Below, in pieces: positions 13,088 to 20,591 of a stretch of 36,442 bases of DNA. Every line of letters starts with the position of its first letter. Positions within the stretch are counted from its first letter, which is position 1. Under the pieces are notes generated by a model that saw only the letters and a list, made by a program, of their open reading frames with translations, did no database searches and was not told the DNA's origin. The position numbers were made by a program, and so were the translations under genes. The DNA is taken from positions 1 to 36,442 of IMG/VR virus record IMGVR_UViG_3300032278_004267, one strand, 5' to 3'. Source of the stretch: a virus.

Positions 13088-13729
13088 ATGGACGGTTACG
13101 AACCGCAGGCCGGCGACGTCGTCGCATGTTGGGGCCGCGACTTCGCTTCGCTCTGGATTTCTTTCTGGACGTCGATTTTATTCTGGCCGTTCGCTCCGCG
13201 CGGGCTCCGCTGGTCGCCGTCGCACGTTGCGATCATTGCCGACGGCTTCCAGGAGCGGCCGGAGCTGCTGTGGTATGAGTCGACGACGATGTGCGCGCAT
13301 CACTGCCTGTTCGATGGCCGGCCTCGGTCCGGCGTGCAGGTGCACCGGATCGCGACGCGCGTCGACGACTACAAACAAGCCGGCGGCCGGGTCGAGGTCT
13401 ATCGGCTCACTCCGGGCCATCGGCTCTCACGACGCAAGCGGCAGCAGCTGCGCGACTTTCTGGTCGAGTACCTCGAGAACGATACGCAATACGACATGCG
13501 AGGCGCTCTCGGTTCCGGTCTGCAGATCTTCTATCGGCTGCCGGTGACGCGGCTGATTCTCGCGGCCGTTTGCCGAGGGGCGGATCTGTTTTGCTCCGAC
13601 CTGGTCGCACGTCTGCAGATGCGGCTCGAGCTGCTCAAAGAGTTCAGAGATACCGACGAAATCAACCCGGGCGGACTGATGCGGCTCAACGTTCGCGAGG
13701 GGCTCTATCAGAGGCACCGCAAACTATGA
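13088..13729 (+). CDS. Permuted papain-like hydrolase (YiiX/NlpC-P60 type), candidate lysin
   Basis: 213-aa protein starting at ATG 13088 with GGGAGG just upstream. It has the circularly permuted NlpC/P60 pattern: GDVVACWG (9-16), a histidine in SPSHVAII (H46), an acidic residue in LLWYEST (E64), and the cysteine late in the chain in DLFCSDLV (C169). Such enzymes cut amide bonds in peptidoglycan or lipid substrates. A hydrophobic aromatic stretch (22-36) might associate with membrane. Because it lies in a cluster with a signal-peptide membrane protein, a secreted protein and a small TM protein upstream of terminase, it is the best lysis-enzyme candidate; no lysozyme or classic amidase is visible elsewhere. 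Its stop overlaps the next start (ATGA). Confidence 0.7.
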   Translation: MDGYEPQAGDVVACWGRDFASLWISFWTSILFWPFAPRGLRWSPSHVAIIADGFQERPELLWYESTTMCAHHCLFDGRPRSGVQVHRIATRVDDYKQAGGRVEVYRLTPGHRLSRRKRQQLRDFLVEYLENDTQYDMRGALGSGLQIFYRLPVTRLILAAVCRGADLFCSDLVARLQMRLELLKEFRDTDEINPGGLMRLNVREGLYQRHRKL

Positions 13730-14727
13730 TCCGACGTCTCGCTCTGGCCGCTCTGCTGATCGGCCTGTTTAACCTGATTCACTCGGCCGACGGTCAACCG
13801 CTCCAGACTCAACGGCCGCCGAGCTGTGCGGCTCCGCGAGGGTACGCGCAACCTCGGCCGGCCGATCCTGGCTCGCTCTATGCTGACATGCACGCTCTGC
13901 GAGCCGACGTCGAGACGATCCGGTTTCAGCTCCGCCAGGTCCGCCAGTCTCTGGCGGATCTTTCGCGCGTTCCGGGGCCGCCGGGACCACCAGGGCCGTC
14001 GGGCGTCGAGGGTCGACCAGGACCACCAGGGCCGGAGGGGCCAGAAGGGCCGCCGGGCGTCTCGGCCGGCGGCGTCAACCTGCAACCGTTCGACCGGCGA
14101 CTGCTCGAGCTCGAGCGGATCGTCGGCGAGGTCGCAGGCGGTTTGAAGGTGCTCAACGAGCGGCAGCGATCGATCGCTGCCCAAATCGCTCACGAGGACG
14201 CCGGAGCGGCACCAGAAACGCGACCGGCGGCCAGTTCCGTAGATCAGCCAGGGGAGCCGGAGAAGACCGCAGAAGCGACCAGGGGCGACGTTGGCGACCA
14301 GAACGCCGAACCATGGATCGCGAAGCTGCTGCGGCCGCTGGTCGGCATGGTCGGCACGGCCTACGCCGGTCCGGTCGCCGGAGCGATCGCGGCGGCCGGC
14401 TGCGGTCTGATCCTCTCGCTGATTTCACGCAAACCGAAAACGCCGCCGGCTCGGCCGACGGCCTCGATTCCGTCGACGGCTCCGGAGCTGCCGGCGGTCG
14501 TTTCGCATCCGCCGCGAGCCGCAGCTCCGGCGGCCAACTATTCCGGAGACGTCGTGCAGGCGGACGGCTCGTCTGTGCGGTGCGAACCACCGGAGCCGGA
14601 TTTGTATCGGCAGGCGGTGCTAAAGGCCGCCGCCGGCGATCTAAACACGCTCGGCGATCGAACCGTCGGGCGTGCGATGTTGCAGTGGGTGGCCGAGCAG
14701 TTCGCCACCAAGTCGAAACAAATTTAA
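13726..14727 (+). CDS. Collagen-like membrane protein with signal peptide (333 aa)
   Basis: Residues 1-23 form a signal peptide (MIRRLALAALLIGLFNLIHS, then AxG). A helical segment (about 50-80) follows. Residues 83-111 are about nine Gly-X-Y triplets rich in Pro, which can form a collagen triple helix. Then come a helix (about 115-150), an Ala/Pro-rich linker, a hydrophobic segment (about 203-232; LVGMVGTAYAGPVAGAIAAAGCGLILSLIS), and a Pro/Ala-rich region. The last ~45 residues are helical. A trimeric, membrane-anchored envelope protein is likely. Collagen motifs are common in tail fibres, but this gene is in the lysis-like cluster and has an export signal, which argues against a simple fibre. 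Spanin-like or superinfection-exclusion roles are possible. Confidence 0.72.
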   Translation: MIRRLALAALLIGLFNLIHSADGQPLQTQRPPSCAAPRGYAQPRPADPGSLYADMHALRADVETIRFQLRQVRQSLADLSRVPGPPGPPGPSGVEGRPGPPGPEGPEGPPGVSAGGVNLQPFDRRLLELERIVGEVAGGLKVLNERQRSIAAQIAHEDAGAAPETRPAASSVDQPGEPEKTAEATRGDVGDQNAEPWIAKLLRPLVGMVGTAYAGPVAGAIAAAGCGLILSLISRKPKTPPARPTASIPSTAPELPAVVSHPPRAAAPAANYSGDVVQADGSSVRCEPPEPDLYRQAVLKAAAGDLNTLGDRTVGRAMLQWVAEQFATKSKQI

Positions 14728-14739
14728 GGGGGATCAACC

Positions 14740-15417
14740 TTGAACAACTCATTCGCGGGATTGAGAAAGAACGTCCGGAACTGGGGCTGCCGGCAGGTCA
14801 TTTCCGAACTGATGGCATTGCGGCAGCAGCTGTGCCTGCGCGGGGAATGGGATTCGTCGAGCGGGTGGGACGATCCGTTGAACCTGTGGCTCGCCGACGA
14901 GCTCGGCCGGATCCGCAAGTCGGTCGCCGTGCTGACGACCGAGAAGTCGCAGGCCGACACGGATCTGCTCAAGAAGCTGCGCGAACTGCAGGCCGCCGAC
15001 GAGACGCAAACGCTGCTCGAGCGATACAACGGCGGCGCGCCGATCACCGAGGATGATCAGCTGATGCCGTCGAGTCGTGTCGTCGAGCACGATCTTTCTT
15101 ACGACTTCTCCGGAGCTGATCCGAATGTTCCTCAGATCCAGGGCCGCAAGAACGGGGCGCTCGTCTCATTTGTGACGCAGCTCGACCGAACCGTGATGGA
15201 GATCACGAACCTCGATTGCCAGGGGGCCGGCACCACGATTCCGAAGTCGCAGGCCGCGATGGTCGTTTCCTGGCTCGATTCGATGTTTACGATCCTGCAG
15301 CTGAAGGGCGGCGAGGCCAACCGCCGCACGATCGCCCAAGGCTCGACGGCCACCGAGTCGAAGGCCGACGACGTTGTCGGAACGGAGATCGCCGCACCGG
15401 CCGACGCTGCAAAATAA
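14740..15417 (+). CDS. Hypothetical phage protein (225 aa), TTG start
   Basis: TTG at 14740 is chosen because AAGGGGGATC (14726-14735) lies at the correct spacing; there is no closer ATG. The N-terminal ~95 residues are helical, the region 75-110 includes a QADTDLLKKLRELQAADETQTLLERY helix, and the C-terminal half has mixed strands (VSFVTQLDRTVMEITNLDC). No signal peptide or membrane segment is present, in contrast with both neighbours. It is not recognised. Because it precedes the terminase region it might be a small terminase or late structural protein, but no DNA-binding motif is evident. A terminator-like hairpin follows its stop. Confidence 0.68.
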   Translation: MNNSFAGLRKNVRNWGCRQVISELMALRQQLCLRGEWDSSSGWDDPLNLWLADELGRIRKSVAVLTTEKSQADTDLLKKLRELQAADETQTLLERYNGGAPITEDDQLMPSSRVVEHDLSYDFSGADPNVPQIQGRKNGALVSFVTQLDRTVMEITNLDCQGAGTTIPKSQAAMVVSWLDSMFTILQLKGGEANRRTIAQGSTATESKADDVVGTEIAAPADAAK

Positions 15418-15433
15418 TCTCGTCTCTCGTCTC

Positions 15434-15470
15434 GCCAGGCGTAGCCGATTCTCGGTCGCGCCTGGCTCTT
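15434..15470 (+). terminator. Terminator-like hairpin
   Basis: GCCAGGCG (15434-15441) pairs with CGCCTGGC (15459-15466), with an inner CCGA/TCGG stem, followed by TCTTTGTCGTTT. The T-rich tail is interrupted, so termination may be partial. It separates the 14740 gene from the secreted-protein gene at 15529. Confidence 0.55.
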
Positions 15471-15528
15471 TGTCGTTTGTCGCAAGTCGACAAACTCTCA
15501 TTTCAGGTTTTGCCAAGGAGGGCAACAC

Positions 15529-16128
15529 ATGCGAGGTCTACTGCTGCTGATCTGTTTTCTGATGCTGCCGGGGATGGCGTTCGGCCAGGTGCCGATCGAC
15601 CAGGCTCCCGGCTTTGAACTGAAGCGCGGTTTCTCGACGGTCGGGATCGAGAACGCGGCCGACTTCGACGAGAACGCCTGGTCGGATTGGATCGTCGAGC
15701 AGCTGCGGCTCGACCGCAAGAAATGCCGCGAGCATTACACCAGGGCAGGGAAGCGGGTCGACATCCTGACGCCGGTCGAGGCGTGCGAGGTCGAGTGGGT
15801 CGCGAAGTGGTACCAGGCAATCGGGCAGTCGACGCTGTACTCGCTGCAGACCAACCGGCCGGCGGCGATCGTGCTGCTCAGTCGGGATACTGAGTGGGAG
15901 CGGACCGAGATCGGATTCTGCGAGTCGGTCTGCGCGAGACATGGGATCCGGCTGTATGTGCAGATCGTGCCGGCCATCAGCGCACCGGATCCACGGCCGC
16001 CGAAAGCAAAACCGATCGCACCGGCACCAGGTCGACCAGGCGAGACGCTGATCGCCAGTCTGCGAGAACGGCCGATTCATCGCAGAAGCAAACGAGATCC
16101 GGCCGAGCTCGTGCAGGTCCGGGTCTAA
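15529..16128 (+). CDS. Secreted/periplasmic hypothetical protein (199 aa)
   Basis: ATG 15529 has a strong AAGGAGG (15515-15521). Residues 1-19 are a clear signal peptide (MRGLLLLICFLMLPGMAFG, cleavage before Q20). The mature part contains four cysteines (in KKCREH, EACEVEW, GFCESVCARHG) that could form disulfides. The last ~50 residues are Pro/Lys/Arg-rich. No enzymatic motif is recognised. It is followed with 1-nt overlap by a small membrane protein, a pairing reminiscent of lysis or envelope-modifying gene pairs (for example outer and inner spanin subunits), but no lipobox is present, so that is speculative. Confidence 0.7.
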   Translation: MRGLLLLICFLMLPGMAFGQVPIDQAPGFELKRGFSTVGIENAADFDENAWSDWIVEQLRLDRKKCREHYTRAGKRVDILTPVEACEVEWVAKWYQAIGQSTLYSLQTNRPAAIVLLSRDTEWERTEIGFCESVCARHGIRLYVQIVPAISAPDPRPPKAKPIAPAPGRPGETLIASLRERPIHRRSKRDPAELVQVRV

Positions 16129-16406
16129 TGTTCGGGCTCTCGACTTACGAGCTGCTGACCGTGCTGCTCACGGTCGCCGGCGTTCTCGGCGGCGGCGTGT
16201 TCTGGTGCGGCAAGGTCTATCAACGATTGTGCGACATGGTCGCATTGAATCGCGTGACCGTGCTGCGCCAAGACTTCCAGGAGAAGCGGCTCGCACGAGT
16301 CGAGCGAGTGGCAAAGCTCCGGCCGCTACCAACGCCGCCGGAGCTCGCCGCCGCGATCGCTCACGCGGCGACGACGATCGGCCGATTCTCGGCCGGCGGC
16401 GAGTAG
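16128..16406 (+). CDS. Small one-TM membrane protein (92 aa), possible holin or spanin-like
   Basis: ATG 16128 overlaps the preceding stop by 1 nt (TAATG). Residues about 6-28 (TYELLTVLLTVAGVLGGGVFWCG) form one transmembrane helix near the N-terminus, followed by a basic helical domain (RVTVLRQDFQEKRLARVERVAKLR) and an Ala-rich tail. The short size, N-terminal anchor and charged tail are compatible with a holin/pinholin or spanin partner located with the papain-like hydrolase and secreted protein. None of these is diagnostic. It is followed by an 85-nt gap and then the terminase. Confidence 0.62.
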   Translation: MFGLSTYELLTVLLTVAGVLGGGVFWCGKVYQRLCDMVALNRVTVLRQDFQEKRLARVERVAKLRPLPTPPELAAAIAHAATTIGRFSAGGE

Positions 16407-16491
16407 GTACTTTCCCGACCGATCGATTCGAAGCTGCTGCCATAGGGAACAGCCGCAATATCGAGCAGACTTTCTTTCGCGCGGGGGCCGA

Positions 16492-18546
16492 GTGTCGGAC
16501 GCATACGATGATCACAAGAAACGAGCCGCAGCGCGGCAGGCCGAGCAGTCGGCGCAGGGCCGCGATATCGGATCGGTTCCACCGATCAAAAACAAGCGGC
16601 GACGCAATCGTGGAAAGAAGTCTCTGCGGAAGTTCCTCGAGACGTATTTCCCGCGAGCATTTCCGATCGCCTGGAGCGACGATCACCTGCAGGTGATCAA
16701 GCTGATCGAGTCGGCCGTCGTCGACGGCGGACTGCAGGCGGTCGCGATGCCGCGAGGATCCGGAAAGTCGACGGTCTGCGCGCGGGCGATTCTGTGGGCG
16801 CTGCTCTATGGGTTCCATAAGTACGCGATGCTAATCGCGGCGGACGGTCCGAAGGCGACGAAACTTCTCAACGCGATCAAGCTCGAGCTCGAGAAGAATT
16901 CGCTGCTGCTCGAGGACTTCCCGGAAGTCTGCTATCCGATCCGCAAGCTCGAGCGGATCGCCAACCGAGCGGCCGGCCAGACCTGCGAGGGCGTCGCGAC
17001 CGATATCGTCTGGAACAAAGACGTCGTTGTTTTGCCGACGATCGAGGGCTCGGCCGCATCCGGTGCCGTGCTCGAGGTCGGCGGGATCACCTCGGCAGTC
17101 CGCGGCGGCCAGTACACCAGGCCGGATGGATCCGTGATCCGGCCGTCGATCGTACTGATCGACGATCCGCAGACGCGCGAGTCGGCCGGATCCGAAAAGC
17201 AGATCCTCGATCGCGAGCAGATTATCTCGGCCGATCTGCTCGGCATGGTCGGACCGGGCGAAAGTCTCTCAGCTCTTTGCACCTGCACGGTCGTTTGTCG
17301 CGACGACATGGCCGACCGATTGCTCTCCCGCAAATTGCATCCGGAGTGGCACGGGATCCGGGTTTCGATGGTAAAAGCAATGCCGGCCGATCTCCGGCTC
17401 TGGGAGCAGTATTGGGAGATCCGGACGTCGGAAATGATCGACGATCGGCCGCATTCAGAATCGAATGCGTTTTACAAAAAGCACCGGGCCAAGATGGACG
17501 CCGGAGCCGAGGTCTACTGGCCGCAGCGATTCCGCAAGGATGAGCTCTCCGCGATTCAGTCGGCCATGAATATCTATTTCCGGGATCCGGAGGCATTCGC
17601 CAGCGAATACCAGAACGAACCGCTCGAGGATGACCAGGCGACCGAGGTTTACTGGCCGGCCGTCGAGATCGCTCGCAAGGTCTCCGGCTACGATCGCCGG
17701 CACGTTCCCGACGATGCGCAGTTCCTGACGGCGTTCGTGGATGTGCAGCAGCGGTTGCTCTATTGGATGGTCTGCGCGTGGGCTGAAGAGTTTACCGGGT
17801 GGATCCTGGACTACGGCACGTTTCCGGAGCAACGCGCGAAGACGTTCCGGGCCCAACACGTCTCGACGACGCTCGAAAAGCGATACAAGGCGAAACTCGA
17901 CGTCGCGATCCGGAAAGGGCTGCAGGAGCTCGTCGAGCAGCTGCTCGGCCGAGGGTTCTCGCGCGATGACGGATCGGCCGCACGGATCGACCGGCTCGCG
18001 ATCGATGCGGCGTGGGGAAACTCAACCGCGATCATTCGCTCGTTTATCCGCACCTCGCCGCATGGCGGGCTGATGCTGCCGAGTTTCGGCAAGGCTCGCG
18101 GCGCGAAAGATTCGCCGATCTCGACCTGGCAGAAGAAACGCGGCGAGTGGCGCGGGCTCGAATGCCAGATCCCGCCGGCCAAGGGTCGCGAGATCCGTCA
18201 CCTGATGTATGACACGCATTTCTGGAAGACGCAGGCGATGCGCCGTCTCTCGACCGACATCGGCGAGGCCGGAGCCGTCTCGATCTACGGCGGCAAGAGT
18301 CACCGGCACGACTTTCTCGCCGAGCAGCTGACGGCCGAAAAGCCGCGAGACATCACCGACGAGAAAAGCGGCCGGACCGTCACCGAGTGGACGCTGCCGC
18401 CGGGAGTTACAGAGAACCATTGGTTCGACACGTTCGTCGGCTGCAATGTGCTCGCGAATACGCTCGGCATCTATCCGCCAGGCTTCGAACGTATCGGCCG
18501 CTCCGTCAAACCGAAGCGCAAGAAAGGAAAGGTTAAATACCTATGA
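16492..18546 (+). CDS. terL: Terminase large subunit (lambda gpA-like)
   Basis: DNA-packaging motor: an ATPase that translocates DNA into the prohead plus a nuclease that cuts concatemers. GTG 16492 is used as start. Walker A is PRGSGKST (87-94) and Walker B is IVLIDDP with D224/D225. The RNase H-like nuclease domain shows D417 in FVDVQQ and D505 in LAIDAAWGNS, typical of the gpA group. Length is 684 aa against 641 in lambda. The short extra N-terminus is charged (KNKRRRNRGKKS). No cognate small terminase is recognisable immediately upstream, so that role may be taken by an unassigned gene. The stop overlaps the next start by 4 nt. Lambda-type relatives usually cut at cos sites, but none was identified here. 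Confidence 0.93.
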   Translation: MSDAYDDHKKRAAARQAEQSAQGRDIGSVPPIKNKRRRNRGKKSLRKFLETYFPRAFPIAWSDDHLQVIKLIESAVVDGGLQAVAMPRGSGKSTVCARAILWALLYGFHKYAMLIAADGPKATKLLNAIKLELEKNSLLLEDFPEVCYPIRKLERIANRAAGQTCEGVATDIVWNKDVVVLPTIEGSAASGAVLEVGGITSAVRGGQYTRPDGSVIRPSIVLIDDPQTRESAGSEKQILDREQIISADLLGMVGPGESLSALCTCTVVCRDDMADRLLSRKLHPEWHGIRVSMVKAMPADLRLWEQYWEIRTSEMIDDRPHSESNAFYKKHRAKMDAGAEVYWPQRFRKDELSAIQSAMNIYFRDPEAFASEYQNEPLEDDQATEVYWPAVEIARKVSGYDRRHVPDDAQFLTAFVDVQQRLLYWMVCAWAEEFTGWILDYGTFPEQRAKTFRAQHVSTTLEKRYKAKLDVAIRKGLQELVEQLLGRGFSRDDGSAARIDRLAIDAAWGNSTAIIRSFIRTSPHGGLMLPSFGKARGAKDSPISTWQKKRGEWRGLECQIPPAKGREIRHLMYDTHFWKTQAMRRLSTDIGEAGAVSIYGGKSHRHDFLAEQLTAEKPRDITDEKSGRTVTEWTLPPGVTENHWFDTFVGCNVLANTLGIYPPGFERIGRSVKPKRKKGKVKYL

Positions 18547-18839
18547 GCACCACAAAAACGAAGGCCGGCAAGACCACCAGCAACGCCAAGAAACCGAAGC
18601 GATCGAGCAGCTCGAAACGATCGTCGACCAGGGCGAGCCGAACCGCACCGGCCAAGAGTACGACGACGGAGGCCTCGGCGACGCGGTGCACCAGCTGCGG
18701 ATCGACCAACCGTTCGGAGTACTTCCGGACGCAGGAGCTGCCGACCGGCAGCAGTCCGTCGCACGTTCGGCTCCAGTGGACCAAGTGCACCGACTGCGAT
18801 CAGCACCGCATCGACCGCACGTTTTTCGATCGAGACTGA
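18543..18839 (+). CDS. Basic-tailed zinc-ribbon protein (98 aa)
   Basis: Starts at ATG 18543 inside the terminase stop. Residues 1-45 are Lys/Ser/Thr/Ala-rich and strongly basic, resembling a histone H1-like tail. Residues 49-85 carry two CxxC knuckles (C49-x2-C52 and C82-x2-C85), a treble-clef or zinc-ribbon arrangement. Such a protein could bind nucleic acid, perhaps during packaging, since it lies exactly between terminase and the head-tail connector. This is not one of the standard lambda-order genes. It could also be a late transcription factor; no further motif decides this. Confidence 0.72.
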   Translation: MSTTKTKAGKTTSNAKKPKRSSSSKRSSTRASRTAPAKSTTTEASATRCTSCGSTNRSEYFRTQELPTGSSPSHVRLQWTKCTDCDQHRIDRTFFDRD

Positions 18840-18840
18840 C

Positions 18841-19035
18841 ATGCCTGCAGACCATTCCGCCGAGATCGCCGAGATCGAAGCGATCCTAAATTCGGGCGTT
18901 ACCGAGACCAGCGAGGACGGCCAGACGATCAAGTTTGATCACGACCAGCTGCGGCGACGCCTGGCGGAATTGAAACGGCAAGACCGGAAAACGAAGCGGC
19001 GGCCGCGCTGGGGCTCAATCAATCTGGGGGACTGA
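18841..19035 (+). CDS. Head-tail connector, gpW-like (64 aa)
   Basis: Very short protein with the gpW layout: an N-terminal helix (EIAEIEAILNSG), a beta-hairpin (VTETSEDGQTIKFD) and a C-terminal helix (HDQLRRRLAELKRQDRK). gpW of lambda is 68 aa, completes filled heads and provides the surface for tail attachment. It is encoded between terminase and portal exactly as in lambda (A-W-B). The basic C-terminus matches the DNA-contacting end of the family. The stop overlaps the portal start by 1 nt. Confidence 0.78.
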   Translation: MPADHSAEIAEIEAILNSGVTETSEDGQTIKFDHDQLRRRLAELKRQDRKTKRRPRWGSINLGD

Positions 19036-20591
19036 TGCACGATCTCATTTTCAGCGGCTGCACGTCGGACGCATTGACGCCGGAGCCGGCTCGCTCGACG
19101 CAGCTGCGATACACGGCCGCCGAGTCGTCGAACAAACGCAAGTCGGCTCCGGTCGATCTCGGAACCGAGGATCGCGTGCTCGATCGGCAGAAGCGAAAGC
19201 AGCTGCTCTCGAATACGCGAGACCTGCGGCGAAACTTCACGCTCGCGGCGTGGATCATTCGCAAGCACCTCGACTACGTCGCATCGTTTACGTTTCAGAT
19301 GCAGACGCCGAACAAAGAGTTCAACGATCACGTCGAGAAGCTCGTTAGAACGTGGAGCCGGCCGAAAGGCTGCGATATCTCCGGCCGTTTCTCGCTGCGG
19401 CGGCTGATGCGCATGATCGAAGCGAAAGCGATCCAGGACGGCGACGCCGGGTTCCTGAAGATCGTCAACCGCAGAGGATCGCGGCTCTCGGCTCACCTGC
19501 AGGGGATCGAGGGCGACCGGGTCGCAAATCCGGCCGACGCGACGATCGACGACGGCACGGGCTCGCGCTGGGTTCATGGGATCCGGGTCGACGCCGCTTA
19601 CCGGCACCTAAGCTATTCGATCCACCGGCGGACGCGACGCGGGACCGAGCCGGAGCGGGTCGTGCCGGCCTCGTCGATGATCTGGCATAGCGGCTACGTT
19701 GAAAACTTCGACCAGGTGCGAGGGATCTCGCCGCTCGCGTCCGGTCTCAACTCAATGCGGGATCTGTACGAAAACTTCGACTACGCGCTCGGCCGCATGA
19801 AAATCTCGCAGCTGTTCGCGTTCGCGCTCACTAAGAATCTGAAGGCGCTCGAGGATGATCTCGACGAGCTGCCGTACAACTACAAAAACGCGAGCACCGG
19901 CCAGGCGTACGACGACGAGACGGTCGAGGATCAGGAGGCAACCGAGCCGGAATATGACATCGATTTCGGCAAGGGGCACGTGTTGCTCGATCTCAAGCCG
20001 GGGCACGATGCGAAGTTCCTCGAGTCGAACCAACCGAGCGATCAGTTCCAGTCGTTCACCCTGTCGATGATTCAGCTCACGCTGAAAGCGCTCGATATCC
20101 CGTACTCGTTTTACAGCGAAAACTTTACCAACTTTTTCGGGAGCCGGGGCGCGGTCCAGCATTACGAGAGGTCGTGCCAGGACCGCCGCGAGTACCTGCA
20201 GCAGCTCAAGCGCGAGATCACGTTTTTCGTTCTCCGGATCTTCCTGCTCAATAACGTACTGACGCTGCCGAAGGGCTGGCGGCTCGACGAGCTCGAGTAT
20301 GAGTGGGTTCCCGACGGCATTCCCTGGTGGGATCCCGCGAAGGAAATCCGGGGCGATCTGATGGCGATCGCCGCCGGCCTCGATACGCCGCAACGGATCT
20401 GCAAAGAACGCAACCGGGGCGACTTCTACACAAATATCGACCAGATCGCCGAGGCGCAGGCCTACGCACGCGAGAAGGGCGTTCCGATCTCATTTGCACC
20501 TCAACCGGCGGCCGATCCGGCCGCAGCTCAGAAAGGCGGCCAGGATGACGACAACGGCGACTCCGACGACTCCGATCAATCCGACGAGTGA
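19035..20591 (+). CDS. Portal protein, lambda gpB family
   Basis: Forms the dodecameric portal through which DNA enters and leaves the head. 518 aa against 533 in lambda. Typical family features are a DRVLDRQKRKQLLSNTRDLRRNFTLAAWIIRKHLDYV segment near residues 50-90, an EGDRVANP segment (about 160-167), and an IWHSGYVENFDQVRGISPLA segment (about 215-235; cf. H-x-F-x2-x-R-G-x-S-P-L/W). The family C-terminal helix region ends in an acidic, low-complexity tail of Asp/Ser/Gln. ATG 19035 overlaps the gpW stop. The downstream protease gene starts inside its 3' end (47-nt overlap). Confidence 0.92.
   Translation: MHDLIFSGCTSDALTPEPARSTQLRYTAAESSNKRKSAPVDLGTEDRVLDRQKRKQLLSNTRDLRRNFTLAAWIIRKHLDYVASFTFQMQTPNKEFNDHVEKLVRTWSRPKGCDISGRFSLRRLMRMIEAKAIQDGDAGFLKIVNRRGSRLSAHLQGIEGDRVANPADATIDDGTGSRWVHGIRVDAAYRHLSYSIHRRTRRGTEPERVVPASSMIWHSGYVENFDQVRGISPLASGLNSMRDLYENFDYALGRMKISQLFAFALTKNLKALEDDLDELPYNYKNASTGQAYDDETVEDQEATEPEYDIDFGKGHVLLDLKPGHDAKFLESNQPSDQFQSFTLSMIQLTLKALDIPYSFYSENFTNFFGSRGAVQHYERSCQDRREYLQQLKREITFFVLRIFLLNNVLTLPKGWRLDELEYEWVPDGIPWWDPAKEIRGDLMAIAAGLDTPQRICKERNRGDFYTNIDQIAEAQAYAREKGVPISFAPQPAADPAAAQKGGQDDDNGDSDDSDQSDE

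Noticed and set aside
14728-14736. Eighth exact GGGGGATCA as another origin iteron
   Set aside because: Single copy that coincides with the Shine-Dalgarno of the 14740 gene; no array around it.
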